The notes beneath the pieces were generated by a model. That model was not told where the DNA came from, ran no database searches, and was given only the letters and a program-made list of their open reading frames with translations. A DNA stretch of 64,000 nt, taken from assembly GCA_902762565.1 (NCBI GenBank), contig CACWOS010000002.1:1-64000 (forward strand), read 5' to 3'. Within the stretch, counting starts at the first letter, position 1, and the number at the start of each line of letters is the position of its first letter. Shown here piece by piece: positions 51,761-60,588 of the stretch. Source of the stretch: an uncultured Prevotellaceae bacterium. Its GTDB lineage: Bacteria > Bacteroidota > Bacteroidia > Bacteroidales > Bacteroidaceae. Both the position numbers and the translations under genes were made by a program.

Positions 51761-54492
51761 AGAGCTTTCTAGAATACGTAGCGGAGGACATCATCCGCAA
51801 AACTGGTATGTCTCAGTCTCGTATTGCGATAGTATTCCCTAATAAACGAGCCTCATTGTTTATGAACGAATACCTTGCCAGACAAGCTGATGGACCTATA
51901 TGGAGTCCAGCCTACATCACCATCAGCGACCTATTCCGTCAGCATAGCGACCTGAACGTTGCAGATCCAATCCTGTCGATATGTCTATTGCATCAGTCGT
52001 ACTGTGCTATCACTGGTTCCGACGAGACACTCGATAAGTTCTACGGTTGGGGACAACTATTACTCAGCGACTTCGATGACATCGATAAAAATATGGCTGA
52101 TGCAGACCGTGTATTGGCTAATTTAAGCGACATCCACGAACTTGACGACCTGTCATACCTGACTGATGAACAGTGTAATATACTAAAACGCTTCTTCAGT
52201 AACTTCACCAACAGTCATCCAACTCAACTCAAAGAGCGATTTCTCCATCTATGGAGCCGTATGGCCGACATCTATCACGACTTCCAACAACGTCTTCAGT
52301 CACAGGGTCTGGCATATGAAGGCATGCTCTATCGACAGGTAGTAGACTCTTTGATGGCTGACAGCACCTCAGCGGCGGCAAACTCTGAAGTTTTCCCCTA
52401 TGAGTGCTACTACTTCGTTGGTTTCAATCTCCTGCAGAAAGTTGAGCAGCGTCTTTTTTCCTTGCTTCAACAGGAAGGAAAGGCCTACTTCTATTGGGAC
52501 TTTGACCATTCTTACATGAAGAGTGACCACGAGGCTGGACATTATATCTCATCCTATCTCAAAGAGTTCCCCAACGAGCTCGACACTGAATGTATAGACA
52601 TCTACGATAACTTCTTTCGCGAGAAAGAAATCAGTTTCGTCTCAGCAAAAACGGAGAACATCCAAGCCCGCTACGTCAGCACATGGGTTCAGGAGGAAGA
52701 ACGACTGAAAGCAGGTAGACGGACTGCTATTGTCTTATGTAACGAGGGCATGCTACCTACGGTCATCCACAGCCTGCCACCCAAGGTCGGGAAGGTCAAT
52801 GTAACAACTGGCTACCCTCTCTCACAGACGCCTATCGCATCGTTTATACAACTCTGGTTCGATATTCAACAGCAGGGCAGTACGCCACGTCTGATACGAA
52901 CACTGAATCGTCATCCTTATGCCAAGTATATCGATGATGATATATGGTCTCCAGACAAGAGTCAGCTGACTCTACTCCTACGCAAGATTGCCCAGCAGGG
53001 AAACAACGACCATCATGACGATCCACTTTTCCAGGAATCCCTATTCCGCGCCTATACACTAGTCAACCGCATAGATGACCTGAAGAAGGAGGGTGTACTA
53101 ACGGTCACGACAAACACCCTTCAACGTCTTGTTGGTCAACTCATCCAGACCACCTCTATTCCCTTTCATGGCGAGCCTGCTGAAGGTTTGCAGGTGATGG
53201 GTGTTTTGGAGACGCGTAACCTAGACTTCGACCACGTGCTGTTGCTATCCTGCAATGAAGGAATGATGCCACGTAACGTCAACGACAGTTCGTTCATTCC
53301 GCATAGCATTCGTCAAGCCTACGAGCTCACAACAATCGAAAACAAGGTGGGCATCTATTCCTACTATTTCCATCGCTTGTTGCAACGCGCAAAGGACATC
53401 ACCATCCTCTATAATAATTCTACCGAAGGAGGACAGCGTGGCGAGATGAGTCGCTTCATGCTCCAGATGATGGTGGAATACCCGCACGCCATCCGCCACT
53501 ACTCGCTCACCACTGGCCAGCAGTCCGTCCGTTGGCAACCCGATGTCATCCAGAAATCTTTCAACTCTCAACACCCAACTTCCAACTCTATTCTCTCGCC
53601 TACGGCCATCAACACCTGGCTGCGCTGTCCCCTACGTTTCTTCTACCGTTATGTGGGCGGACTCAAAGAACCAGATGTGCCCGATGACGAACTGGAACTA
53701 GACAATCGCATGTTCGGCAATGTGTTCCATCGCGCAGCCGATCTGCTTTATCATCGCCTTCCGCAGTATGTCGACAAGTCCATACTTCAGCATCTCTTAC
53801 GGAATAAACAGGAGATTGAGCGTGCTGTCGACGAGGCTTTCCACATAGAAATGCCCAATCTACCAAAGAGCGGCCTGTACATCATCCAGCGCGAGGTCAT
53901 CATCCAGTACTTGCGCCAGCTACTGACCCTCGACCTCCGTCAGACACCATTCCGCATTCTTGGTCTCGAAATCGATGTATATCGCACCATCTCACATCTC
54001 GTTTCTGACCTCTCACCTCTGAAAATTGGTGGACGTATCGACAGATTGGATCTTGTTGACGAAGGAACCGCTAATGAGCGTATCCGCGTAGTCGACTACA
54101 AGACAAGTGCCCGTCAACTCAAGCCCTTACCCGATGTCGACGCCATCTTCGACCCGAAAAACATCCACGAACATTCCGACTACTACCTGCAGGCCTTGCT
54201 ATATGCTGACATCGTCAGGAGTGATCGGCCTGCTTCCGTCTCACACCTTTCCTCAGAGTTCAAGGTCAGTCCAGCCCTACTTTTCATCCAGCATGCAGGC
54301 GCTGACGACTATGACCCCACGCTCAGTTTCGGACGTGAGAAGATAATGGATATAGAACCATACAGCCAGCGCTTCAACGAACTACTCCTGCAAACCATCA
54401 CTGATATTTACTCACCCAATGTACCCTATCGTCCTACCTCCGACCTACAGGTATGCGCATCATGCCCGTTCGCCACAATCTGCAGAAGGTAA
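51757..54492 (+). CDS. addB: AddB-type nuclease subunit
   Basis: 911 residues. An N-terminal helicase-like fold lacking a P-loop (the protein opens with a helix and IVFPNKRASLFMNEY, so the ATP site is absent), then C-terminal PD-(D/E)xK nuclease with VVDYKTSAR (D780, K782). Four cysteines that can hold an Fe-S cluster: C624 (WLRCPLRFFYRY), C900, C903, C909 (VCASCPFATIC). This is the standard AddB layout. A set of phased heptamers (53559-53600) encodes residues 601-614, just before the first cluster cysteine. Pairs with addA through an ATGA overlap. Confidence 0.9.
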   Translation: MKSFLEYVAEDIIRKTGMSQSRIAIVFPNKRASLFMNEYLARQADGPIWSPAYITISDLFRQHSDLNVADPILSICLLHQSYCAITGSDETLDKFYGWGQLLLSDFDDIDKNMADADRVLANLSDIHELDDLSYLTDEQCNILKRFFSNFTNSHPTQLKERFLHLWSRMADIYHDFQQRLQSQGLAYEGMLYRQVVDSLMADSTSAAANSEVFPYECYYFVGFNLLQKVEQRLFSLLQQEGKAYFYWDFDHSYMKSDHEAGHYISSYLKEFPNELDTECIDIYDNFFREKEISFVSAKTENIQARYVSTWVQEEERLKAGRRTAIVLCNEGMLPTVIHSLPPKVGKVNVTTGYPLSQTPIASFIQLWFDIQQQGSTPRLIRTLNRHPYAKYIDDDIWSPDKSQLTLLLRKIAQQGNNDHHDDPLFQESLFRAYTLVNRIDDLKKEGVLTVTTNTLQRLVGQLIQTTSIPFHGEPAEGLQVMGVLETRNLDFDHVLLLSCNEGMMPRNVNDSSFIPHSIRQAYELTTIENKVGIYSYYFHRLLQRAKDITILYNNSTEGGQRGEMSRFMLQMMVEYPHAIRHYSLTTGQQSVRWQPDVIQKSFNSQHPTSNSILSPTAINTWLRCPLRFFYRYVGGLKEPDVPDDELELDNRMFGNVFHRAADLLYHRLPQYVDKSILQHLLRNKQEIERAVDEAFHIEMPNLPKSGLYIIQREVIIQYLRQLLTLDLRQTPFRILGLEIDVYRTISHLVSDLSPLKIGGRIDRLDLVDEGTANERIRVVDYKTSARQLKPLPDVDAIFDPKNIHEHSDYYLQALLYADIVRSDRPASVSHLSSEFKVSPALLFIQHAGADDYDPTLSFGREKIMDIEPYSQRFNELLLQTITDIYSPNVPYRPTSDLQVCASCPFATICRR
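53559..53600 (+). repeat. Phased heptamers inside addB
   Basis: Four 7-mers ending in CAAC (TTTCAAC 53559-53565, TCTCAAC 53566-53572, ACCCAAC 53573-53579, TTCCAAC 53580-53586), then TCTATTC and TCTCGCC in the same register. Six units are 42 nt (14 codons), so the frame is preserved. Confidence 0.8.
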
Positions 54493-54823
54493 GTATAATT
54501 GCCACGAATAGAGAAAAGATATTAGCGGATAGTAACTTGCGCGATGAGAGAAGTAGGTGGACAGCTGACAACAAAGGAGTATACGGTGAGGGCAAAGTAA
54601 GCAGACTGGGAGAGAGAAGGGAGCAAACGGGGTCTATAACGTTATCGGAGAGGGAGAGAGACTGCTTCTGGCAATCCCGCAGCGGGCGGGGAAAATATCA
54701 GCGGCGGGCGGGGAAAATATCAGCAGCGGGCGGGGAAAATATCAGCAGCGGGCGCTGCGTACCAGATTAAATACTATGGAAGTCGTTTTTCGACAAGTAT
54801 TGCTATAGTAGCCAAGAATAATA
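54493..54823. other. Intergenic region with GC-rich 22-nt tandem repeats
   Basis: 331 bp between convergent addB and the lipoprotein gene at 54824. The first 180 bp are purine-rich without clear signals; then come the 22-nt repeats (54679-54754). A weak hairpin GTCG-TTTTT-CGAC lies at about 54783-54795 without a T-run. A 105-codon plus-strand frame (54453-54770) crosses addB's end and the repeats, and is not considered a gene. Confidence 0.7.
54679..54754. repeat. 3.5 copies of a 22-nt GC-rich tandem repeat
   Basis: Units at 54679-54700, 54701-54722, 54723-54744 and a partial 10-nt unit (54745-54754). Each carries GCGGGCGGGGAAAATATCA; only one base differs between full copies. The plus strand has regularly spaced GGG and GGGG tracts, compatible with a G-quadruplex. 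Confidence 0.95.
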
Positions 54824-55213
54824 TTATTTGTAGTCTTTTGGCCCAAAAGTCTCGTCGAACAATGTAACGCCTTTGAGTTTCGTAGAATGGTAGACATAGC
54901 GGAAGTTGTAGTCTGCATCCTTATAGATTTTCAGGTTCGTCGAATTCTTCACCTGCTGCAATAACACCTCGCGTGGATTATTCCGATTGATGTAAGTCGA
55001 ATCATCGAGTGGTCCACTTAGCGTATAGTAGTAGCCGAAAGAATGCGACACCTTATCGAACAGCATACTATCCATCGTTACATATTGAGCGACAGGTGCA
55101 GGACAATGCTTCTTTGTATAGTCACGGGCCTCACGGGCTCCACGTTCTTCTAACGTCTCCTGACAACTTACCAGTAAAGCTGTCATTATGAAAAGAGTAA
55201 AAAACTTATGCAT
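54824..55213 (-). CDS. Small lipoprotein, unknown function
   Basis: 129 residues. Signal peptide with lipobox LLVSC, lipidated cysteine at 17, followed by QETLEERGAREARDY (partly acidic, weak export signal). The body contains TKKHCPAP (a second cysteine), VTMDSMLFDK, and a beta-rich C-terminus. Similar small lipoproteins occur in Prevotella; no function is known to me. It starts 17 nt after the TPR-protein gene upstream, in the same direction, so the two are probably co-transcribed. Confidence 0.72.
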   Translation of the reverse strand: MHKFFTLFIMTALLVSCQETLEERGAREARDYTKKHCPAPVAQYVTMDSMLFDKVSHSFGYYYTLSGPLDDSTYINRNNPREVLLQQVKNSTNLKIYKDADYNFRYVYHSTKLKGVTLFDETFGPKDYK

Positions 55214-55230
55214 TATGAAATCTCTTAGTT

Positions 55231-56424
55231 CTATCGGCGCATCAGACGATCTATTTCATCAAACTGTTGGCCCATATTCAGATTGAGATAGATACGATAC
55301 AACGCTGGAGCCCAACGCTTCTGATCCTTTGGTGCCAACTTACGGTACTTCTCCATCTGGGGACGAGCCTTGGTGTATAAATCGGTAAGCTTCTGACGAT
55401 AAAGTCTAGGCTCATTCTTCTTTTCAAGTTCCAAAGCTTGATTCAAATAACATGTTGCGATGTTAAAGTATGGCTCTGGCAGTTCAGGATCTTTACCAAT
55501 GAGTTTATTACTTACCTCTACACACTCGTCGTAACGGTCTAGTTCAAGCAAAGCAACAGATTTTGCCAAAAGGAAGAGCGAACGATCTGGGTACTTCGCT
55601 AAAGCTTCATTAGAAAGACGCAGCGTCTTTTCAATTTGCCCATGACTATTGTAATAGTCGCCCAAACGAGGGAAGAAATATGGATATTCAGGATGATTCT
55701 CAAAGCCATCCTCCAACGCCTTCAAATATGCTTCGTCATTTTTCTGCCAAAGATAAGCCTCGCAAATATATTGGCGCACATAGACTGCCTTAGAGGTATC
55801 TGCCAGTGCCAAATCACTATAGCATAACGTACGCTCAGCATCCTTCATACGATAGCCAGACAAAGTAGCCCAATAGGCTGCTGTTGACAGCAAAGCATCA
55901 TTCTTGACATAGTCGTATGCTGTAAAGAGAGGCTGTTTAGCAGCGTCAATATACGTCTCGAAGAAGTTAAAAGCCTCCTTAAACTTACTACGACGCACAT
56001 TATACGTACCTCCAAAATAAAGGTTACGACGGAGTTTGTCGAGCTGTTCTGCATTGCTCTTGCGATATTCGGGTTTCACTCTACCCTTCTCATCAGGCAT
56101 AGCGTCGAGGGAATCAAGACTCTCAGCAACACGATACATACGATTCAATAATGTATAGACTGTAGCAGTATCGTATTTCTGATGCAGATATATCTTCTCA
56201 TTAATTTGCTGATACTGCCCTAACACAGATTCATACCATGTGGCATAAACCTTTTTATTATGACGACAGGCTGAATCCTTAGCAATCAAGTCAGTCATCA
56301 ACTTTTCAGCCTTATCAAAGTCCTTACCACTTTTAATATATGTTCGCGCCTGACTCAGTTCTTTCTTCTGAGCATAGGCTAGCGATACTGTCAGCCCTAA
56401 GATAATAATAGCGATTTTTTTCAT
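55231..56424 (-). CDS. Exported TPR-repeat protein
   Basis: 397 residues with signal peptide (1-18). The rest is alpha-helical with tetratricopeptide-like repeats, clearest at about 240-335 (HPEYPYFFPRLGDYYNSHGQ, KYPDRSLFLLAKSVALLELDRYDECVEV, DPELPEPYFNIATCYLNQA). TPRs bind partner proteins; in Bacteroidota such exported proteins often work at the outer membrane or in secretion. No enzymatic domain. Promoter with exact consensus at 56456-56487. Confidence 0.82.
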   Translation of the reverse strand: MKKIAIIILGLTVSLAYAQKKELSQARTYIKSGKDFDKAEKLMTDLIAKDSACRHNKKVYATWYESVLGQYQQINEKIYLHQKYDTATVYTLLNRMYRVAESLDSLDAMPDEKGRVKPEYRKSNAEQLDKLRRNLYFGGTYNVRRSKFKEAFNFFETYIDAAKQPLFTAYDYVKNDALLSTAAYWATLSGYRMKDAERTLCYSDLALADTSKAVYVRQYICEAYLWQKNDEAYLKALEDGFENHPEYPYFFPRLGDYYNSHGQIEKTLRLSNEALAKYPDRSLFLLAKSVALLELDRYDECVEVSNKLIGKDPELPEPYFNIATCYLNQALELEKKNEPRLYRQKLTDLYTKARPQMEKYRKLAPKDQKRWAPALYRIYLNLNMGQQFDEIDRLMRR

Positions 56425-56455
56425 TAGGAATCCTACTTTTTTATCTATTTGGCTG

Positions 56456-56487
56456 CAAAGATACGAATAAATGAGAGAAAAGCCAAA
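56456..56487 (-). promoter_or_regulatory. Promoter of the TPR-protein operon
   Basis: Minus strand: TTTG (complement of 56484-56487), 20-nt spacer, TATCTTTG (complement of 56456-56463). Exact consensus. Confidence 0.85.
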
Positions 56488-56543
56488 TATAAGTCAACAA
56501 TATTGTTATTTTTTACTTTTTACATAAAATATTGCACATTTTT

Positions 56544-56575
56544 TTTGCGAATGTGCACAAAAATACGTACCTTTG
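56544..56575 (+). promoter_or_regulatory. Promoter of the AMP-ligase gene string
   Basis: TTTG (56544-56547), 20-nt spacer, TACCTTTG (56568-56575); start codon 24 nt downstream. No other promoter or terminator is evident until beyond folK, so it may drive the whole 56599-64000 string. Confidence 0.85.
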
Positions 56576-56598
56576 CACAAAATTTTGAAAATTGTGCA

Positions 56599-58257
56599 AT
56601 GAGCAATATACCAAGTTTTAACGGTTACTTTGAACAAACAATCAAAGACAACTGGCTTCTCGATGCCCTGACAGACTATCAAGGCTTCACATTGCAGTAT
56701 CACGATGTGGCTCGCAAGGTTGAGAAGTTACACATCATGATGGAAGCTGCAGGCATCCAGAAAGGAGACCGCATTGCAATCTGTGGACGTAACTCAGCTC
56801 ATTGGGCAGTGGCATTTATTGCAACACTGACCTACGGAGCCGTCATCGTGCCAATTCTACATGAATTCAATGGCGAACAGATTCACAATATTGTCAACCA
56901 CTCAGAATCGCGCCTACTATTTGTAGGTGACTATGTCGTCAATACCATCAAGGCTGACGAGATGCCACAGTTGGAAGGCATTTTCAATCTGCCTGATTTC
57001 TCGCTGCATACCTGCAGGAACGAAAAACTAGCGGATGCACGTGAACGACTGAACGAACTGTTTGGCGCCAAATATCCCAATGCCTTCCGTAGGGATGACA
57101 TCCACTGGTATGTGGACAGCCCTGAAGAGCTGTGTATGATTAACTATACCAGCGGTACGACAGGATTCTCGAAAGGCGTTATGCTACCTTATCGTGCATT
57201 ATGGGGTAATATTGATTTCTGCCAGAAGTATTTAGGTACTTGCATGCCACGTTTTAGTCGCATGCTAAGTATTCTGCCCATGGCCCACATGTATGGTTTG
57301 GCGGTCGAGTTCCTGTTCGCCTTCTGTTCTGGTTACCATCTCTATTTTCTCACTCGCCTGCCGTCGCCAGCCATCATTGCTCAGGCCTTCAAGGAGGTGC
57401 GTCCAGACGCGGTAATTGCCGTTCCGCTGATTATCGAAAAGATTATTCGCAAACGCGTATTCCCTAAGATACAGAACAATGCCATGAAACTGATGCTCCA
57501 GATGCCAGTGGTAAAGGACAAAGTGAGGGCGCGTATCTGTAAGGAGGTATACGATGCCTTTGGAGGCAAAGCCTATGAAGTCATTGTAGGTGGTGCACCT
57601 CTGAATCAGGAGATTGAGAAGTTCCTGAAGGACATCCACTTCCCCATCACTGTGGGTTACGGCACTACTGAGTGTGCGCCACTCATCTCGTTCAGCGACT
57701 ACAAGGACTTTGTTCCTGCATCGTGTGGTACGCCTGTCAGTCATATGGAGGTAAAGATTCTATCGCCTGATCCAGAAAACATTGAAGGTGAGATTGTTTG
57801 TCGTGGTGCGCACGTCATGTTAGGCTACTATAAGAACGAAGAAGCGACGCGCGAGGTTCTCGACAGCGACGGCTGGTATCATACTGGTGACTTGGCCACG
57901 ATGTCTGCCGATGGACACATTTTTATCCGTGGACGCGTCAAGAACATGTTGCTGGGTGCTAACGGACAGAATGTCTACCCAGAAGAAATTGAGGACAAGC
58001 TCAACTCGATGGCAATGGTGAGCGAAAGTATCATTGTACAGCGTGGCGATAAACTGGTAGCACTGATTCATCCTGACATAGATGAGGCGCACTCTATGGG
58101 ATTTAGCGATGAGGACATTGCCAACATCATGGAGCAAAACCGTCAGGAACTTAATGCCCAGTTGCCTGGCTATAGCAAGATACAGCAAATAGAGCTGTTC
58201 CAGGAAGAATTCCAGAAGACACCCAAAAAAAGTATCAAACGTTATTTATATAAATAA
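56599..58257 (+). CDS. AMP-forming acyl-CoA synthetase-like ligase, copy 1
   Basis: 552 residues from the ATG at 56599 (MSNIPSFNGYFEQ); upstream frame is not used because it crosses the promoter. ANL-superfamily motifs: P-loop YTSGTTGFSKG (183-193), GYGTTECAP, and GWYHTGDLA with a downstream RIKN-like RVKNM. Closest by eye to long-chain fatty-acid-CoA ligases. It activates a carboxylate as acyl-AMP and probably forms the CoA thioester; the exact acid is unknown. The C-terminal KTPKKSIKRYLYK end is retained. A second, strongly similar gene follows after 6 nt. Confidence 0.88.
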   Translation: MSNIPSFNGYFEQTIKDNWLLDALTDYQGFTLQYHDVARKVEKLHIMMEAAGIQKGDRIAICGRNSAHWAVAFIATLTYGAVIVPILHEFNGEQIHNIVNHSESRLLFVGDYVVNTIKADEMPQLEGIFNLPDFSLHTCRNEKLADARERLNELFGAKYPNAFRRDDIHWYVDSPEELCMINYTSGTTGFSKGVMLPYRALWGNIDFCQKYLGTCMPRFSRMLSILPMAHMYGLAVEFLFAFCSGYHLYFLTRLPSPAIIAQAFKEVRPDAVIAVPLIIEKIIRKRVFPKIQNNAMKLMLQMPVVKDKVRARICKEVYDAFGGKAYEVIVGGAPLNQEIEKFLKDIHFPITVGYGTTECAPLISFSDYKDFVPASCGTPVSHMEVKILSPDPENIEGEIVCRGAHVMLGYYKNEEATREVLDSDGWYHTGDLATMSADGHIFIRGRVKNMLLGANGQNVYPEEIEDKLNSMAMVSESIIVQRGDKLVALIHPDIDEAHSMGFSDEDIANIMEQNRQELNAQLPGYSKIQQIELFQEEFQKTPKKSIKRYLYK

Positions 58258-58263
58258 GGTATT

Positions 58264-59925
58264 ATGGAAAACTACCCAAGTTTCAATCAACTCATACAGC
58301 AGAGCATCATCGACAATTGGGATCTCGATGCTCTGACTGACTATAAGGGAGCTACTTTGCAATTCCACGATGTGGCTCGAAAGATAGAGAAACTGCATAT
58401 TCTGTTCGAGAACAGTGGGGTAAAGCGTGGTGACAAGATAGCCATGTGTGGACGAAATTCCAGTCAATGGGCTGTGGCGTTTTTGGCCACATTGACCTAT
58501 GGCGCTGTAGCAGTCCCTATCCTGCACGAGTTCCTGGCCGACCAAATTCATAACATCGTCAACCATTCGGATGCCAAGTTACTGTTTGTGGGTGACCATG
58601 TGGCCACACAGATAGATCCGATGCAAATGCCTCACCTAGAGGGTATTATCAACAATCCCGATTACTCACTCATGGTGTCACGTACAGAGAAACTGACATA
58701 CGCTCGTGAACACCTAAATGAACTTTACGGCAAGAAATTTCCCAAGTTCTTCCGTAAAGAACACGTACACTACTATATTGAAGAGAATGGCGAAGAACTG
58801 GCCATGATTAACTATACCAGTGGAACAACAGGATTTTCAAAGGGTGTGATGATTCCCTATCGTGCCCTTTGGTCAAATTACGATTTTGCTGAACACGTAT
58901 TGGGCAAGACAATCAATCGTGGCGACCGCATCATTTCTATTCTGCCAATGGCTCATATGTATGGTATGGCTTTCGAATTCATCTTCGAATTCCTGCATGG
59001 TTGCCATGTGTACTACCTGAACCGCATCCCATCGCCTGCCATCATTGCACAGGCATTTGCTGATATTAAGCCAAAGATTATTATTGCCGTACCATTGGTA
59101 ATCGAAAAGATTATCCGAAAGAAGGTATTCCCAAAGATTCAGAACAACCGTATGCGTTTGCTCCTGGCCATGCCTGTCATCTCTAAAAAGGTACGCGAAC
59201 TGATTTGCAAAGAAGTCATCAATGCATTTGGCGGCGAACTCTATGAGGTCATCATCGGTGGTGCGGCCTTTAATCAGGAAGTAGAAAGTTTCTTGAAACG
59301 CATTGAATTCCCATATACTGTAGGTTATGGTGCCACAGAGTGTGCTCCCATCATCTGCTATCGCGACTGGAAAACCTTCGTTCAAGGATCTTGCGGACAG
59401 GAGGCTTACCATATGAAAGTTAAAATTAACTCGTCTGAACCTTCCCGTATTCCAGGTGAAATTTTGGCTAAAGGTCCTAACGTGATGCTTGGCTATTATA
59501 AAAACGAAGAGGCTACACGCGAGACACTCGACAGCGAGGGCTGGTATCATACTGGCGATTTGGGAACAATGGACCGAAATGGCAACGTCTTCATCAACGG
59601 ACGTTCGAAGAACATGCTGCTAGGTGCTAACGGCCAGAACATCTATCCTGAAGAGATCGAGGATAAACTCAATTCCATGACTATGGTTGTTGAGAGTGTG
59701 GTTGTGCAGCGCGAACAGAAGTTAGTGGGCTTGGTGTATCCTGACTACGATGAAGCAAAAAACATGAACTTCAACGATGTAGACATAGCTAACATCATGG
59801 AGCAGAATCGTCTGCAACTGAACGAGCAACTACCTGCATACGAGAAGATAACAGAGATTGAGATAAGAAAAGAAGAATTCGAAAAGACTCCCAAGCGCAG
59901 TATCAAGCGCTTCCTCTACACATAA
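58264..59925 (+). CDS. AMP-forming acyl-CoA synthetase-like ligase, copy 2
   Basis: 553 residues, same architecture: YTSGTTGFSKG (184-194), GYGATECAP, GWYHTGDLG, KTPKRSIKRFLYT at the end. It aligns with copy 1 over its full length and by eye is more than half identical, most strongly in the middle (IPSPAIIAQAF, IEKIIRKKVFPKIQNN). It is thus a tandem duplication with divergence, perhaps with a different acid specificity or a paired role. It is followed after 3 nt by a glycosyltransferase-like gene. Confidence 0.88.
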   Translation: MENYPSFNQLIQQSIIDNWDLDALTDYKGATLQFHDVARKIEKLHILFENSGVKRGDKIAMCGRNSSQWAVAFLATLTYGAVAVPILHEFLADQIHNIVNHSDAKLLFVGDHVATQIDPMQMPHLEGIINNPDYSLMVSRTEKLTYAREHLNELYGKKFPKFFRKEHVHYYIEENGEELAMINYTSGTTGFSKGVMIPYRALWSNYDFAEHVLGKTINRGDRIISILPMAHMYGMAFEFIFEFLHGCHVYYLNRIPSPAIIAQAFADIKPKIIIAVPLVIEKIIRKKVFPKIQNNRMRLLLAMPVISKKVRELICKEVINAFGGELYEVIIGGAAFNQEVESFLKRIEFPYTVGYGATECAPIICYRDWKTFVQGSCGQEAYHMKVKINSSEPSRIPGEILAKGPNVMLGYYKNEEATRETLDSEGWYHTGDLGTMDRNGNVFINGRSKNMLLGANGQNIYPEEIEDKLNSMTMVVESVVVQREQKLVGLVYPDYDEAKNMNFNDVDIANIMEQNRLQLNEQLPAYEKITEIEIRKEEFEKTPKRSIKRFLYT

Positions 59926-59928
59926 TAA

Positions 59929-60555
59929 ATGGAGAACAAGTATACGTTTTCTATCATTATAGCTGTACATAATGCAGCCGACAAAATAGAGCAAAACCTG
60001 CCTATCTTCCTGCAAACAGCCACCGAAGCCGGTGCTCAGGTTATTGTTGTTGACGACATGTCGTCAGACGAGACCCCTGATGTGCTGACACGTATGAAGG
60101 CCGAGTATCCCACTGTGCTCTATACCACTTTCCTGCCTGAGTCAGTCATCGTCAACCCCAGCCGATTGAGACTGGCTTTCTCTATAGGTGCAAAGGCTGC
60201 CAAGGCCCCCTACATCATCCTTGCCAGCATTGACCGCCCCCCCCTCAATGTGGGATGGCTCTATGGTATGGCCGACAATGAAGCCTCACTGGTGTATAGT
60301 CTTCGAAAGGGCAATCAAGTGGTGCATGCTACAACCAACGATGTCGAGGAATTGCGACCTACGATTCTCAAGGCCGAGCGTCAGAAAGGCTCAGGACATC
60401 GTGGACGTTTCCTAAAGATGCGTCGTGGTATATACGATGCTGTCTGTGTGCATCATGACCATATTTTCGACGTCATCAATATGTTTGACAGATCTATTGG
60501 ATTCGGCAAATTATGGCGCCTGCGCTTTCAGGTTTTTCTAAACAGTATTCTCTAA
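59929..60555 (+). CDS. Short GT2-type glycosyltransferase-like protein
   Basis: 208 residues, shorter than usual GT2 enzymes (250-340). The nucleotide-binding start is present (YTFSIIIAVHNAADKIEQNL; VIVVDDMSSDETPDVL, 38-53), but the DXD position reads ASIDRPPLN (99-107) and the acceptor-side ED motif is not visible. A few aromatic residues at the C-terminus (FGKLWRLRFQVFLNSIL) may contact membrane. It starts 3 nt after the second ligase and is 33 nt before the next glycosyltransferase-like gene. It may be a divergent or degenerate transferase. Confidence 0.72.
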   Translation: MENKYTFSIIIAVHNAADKIEQNLPIFLQTATEAGAQVIVVDDMSSDETPDVLTRMKAEYPTVLYTTFLPESVIVNPSRLRLAFSIGAKAAKAPYIILASIDRPPLNVGWLYGMADNEASLVYSLRKGNQVVHATTNDVEELRPTILKAERQKGSGHRGRFLKMRRGIYDAVCVHHDHIFDVINMFDRSIGFGKLWRLRFQVFLNSIL

Positions 60556-60588
60556 ACGAGAAGATTGAGAAAAAGGAGATTATTTATT

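Noticed and set aside
54679-54754. Possible CRISPR array
   Set aside because: The units are directly adjacent without spacers, only 22 nt long, and no cas genes are present.
54453-54770. 105-codon plus-strand frame at the end of addB
   Set aside because: It starts inside addB and continues into the 22-nt tandem repeat; arginine/glycine-rich composition reflects the repeat.
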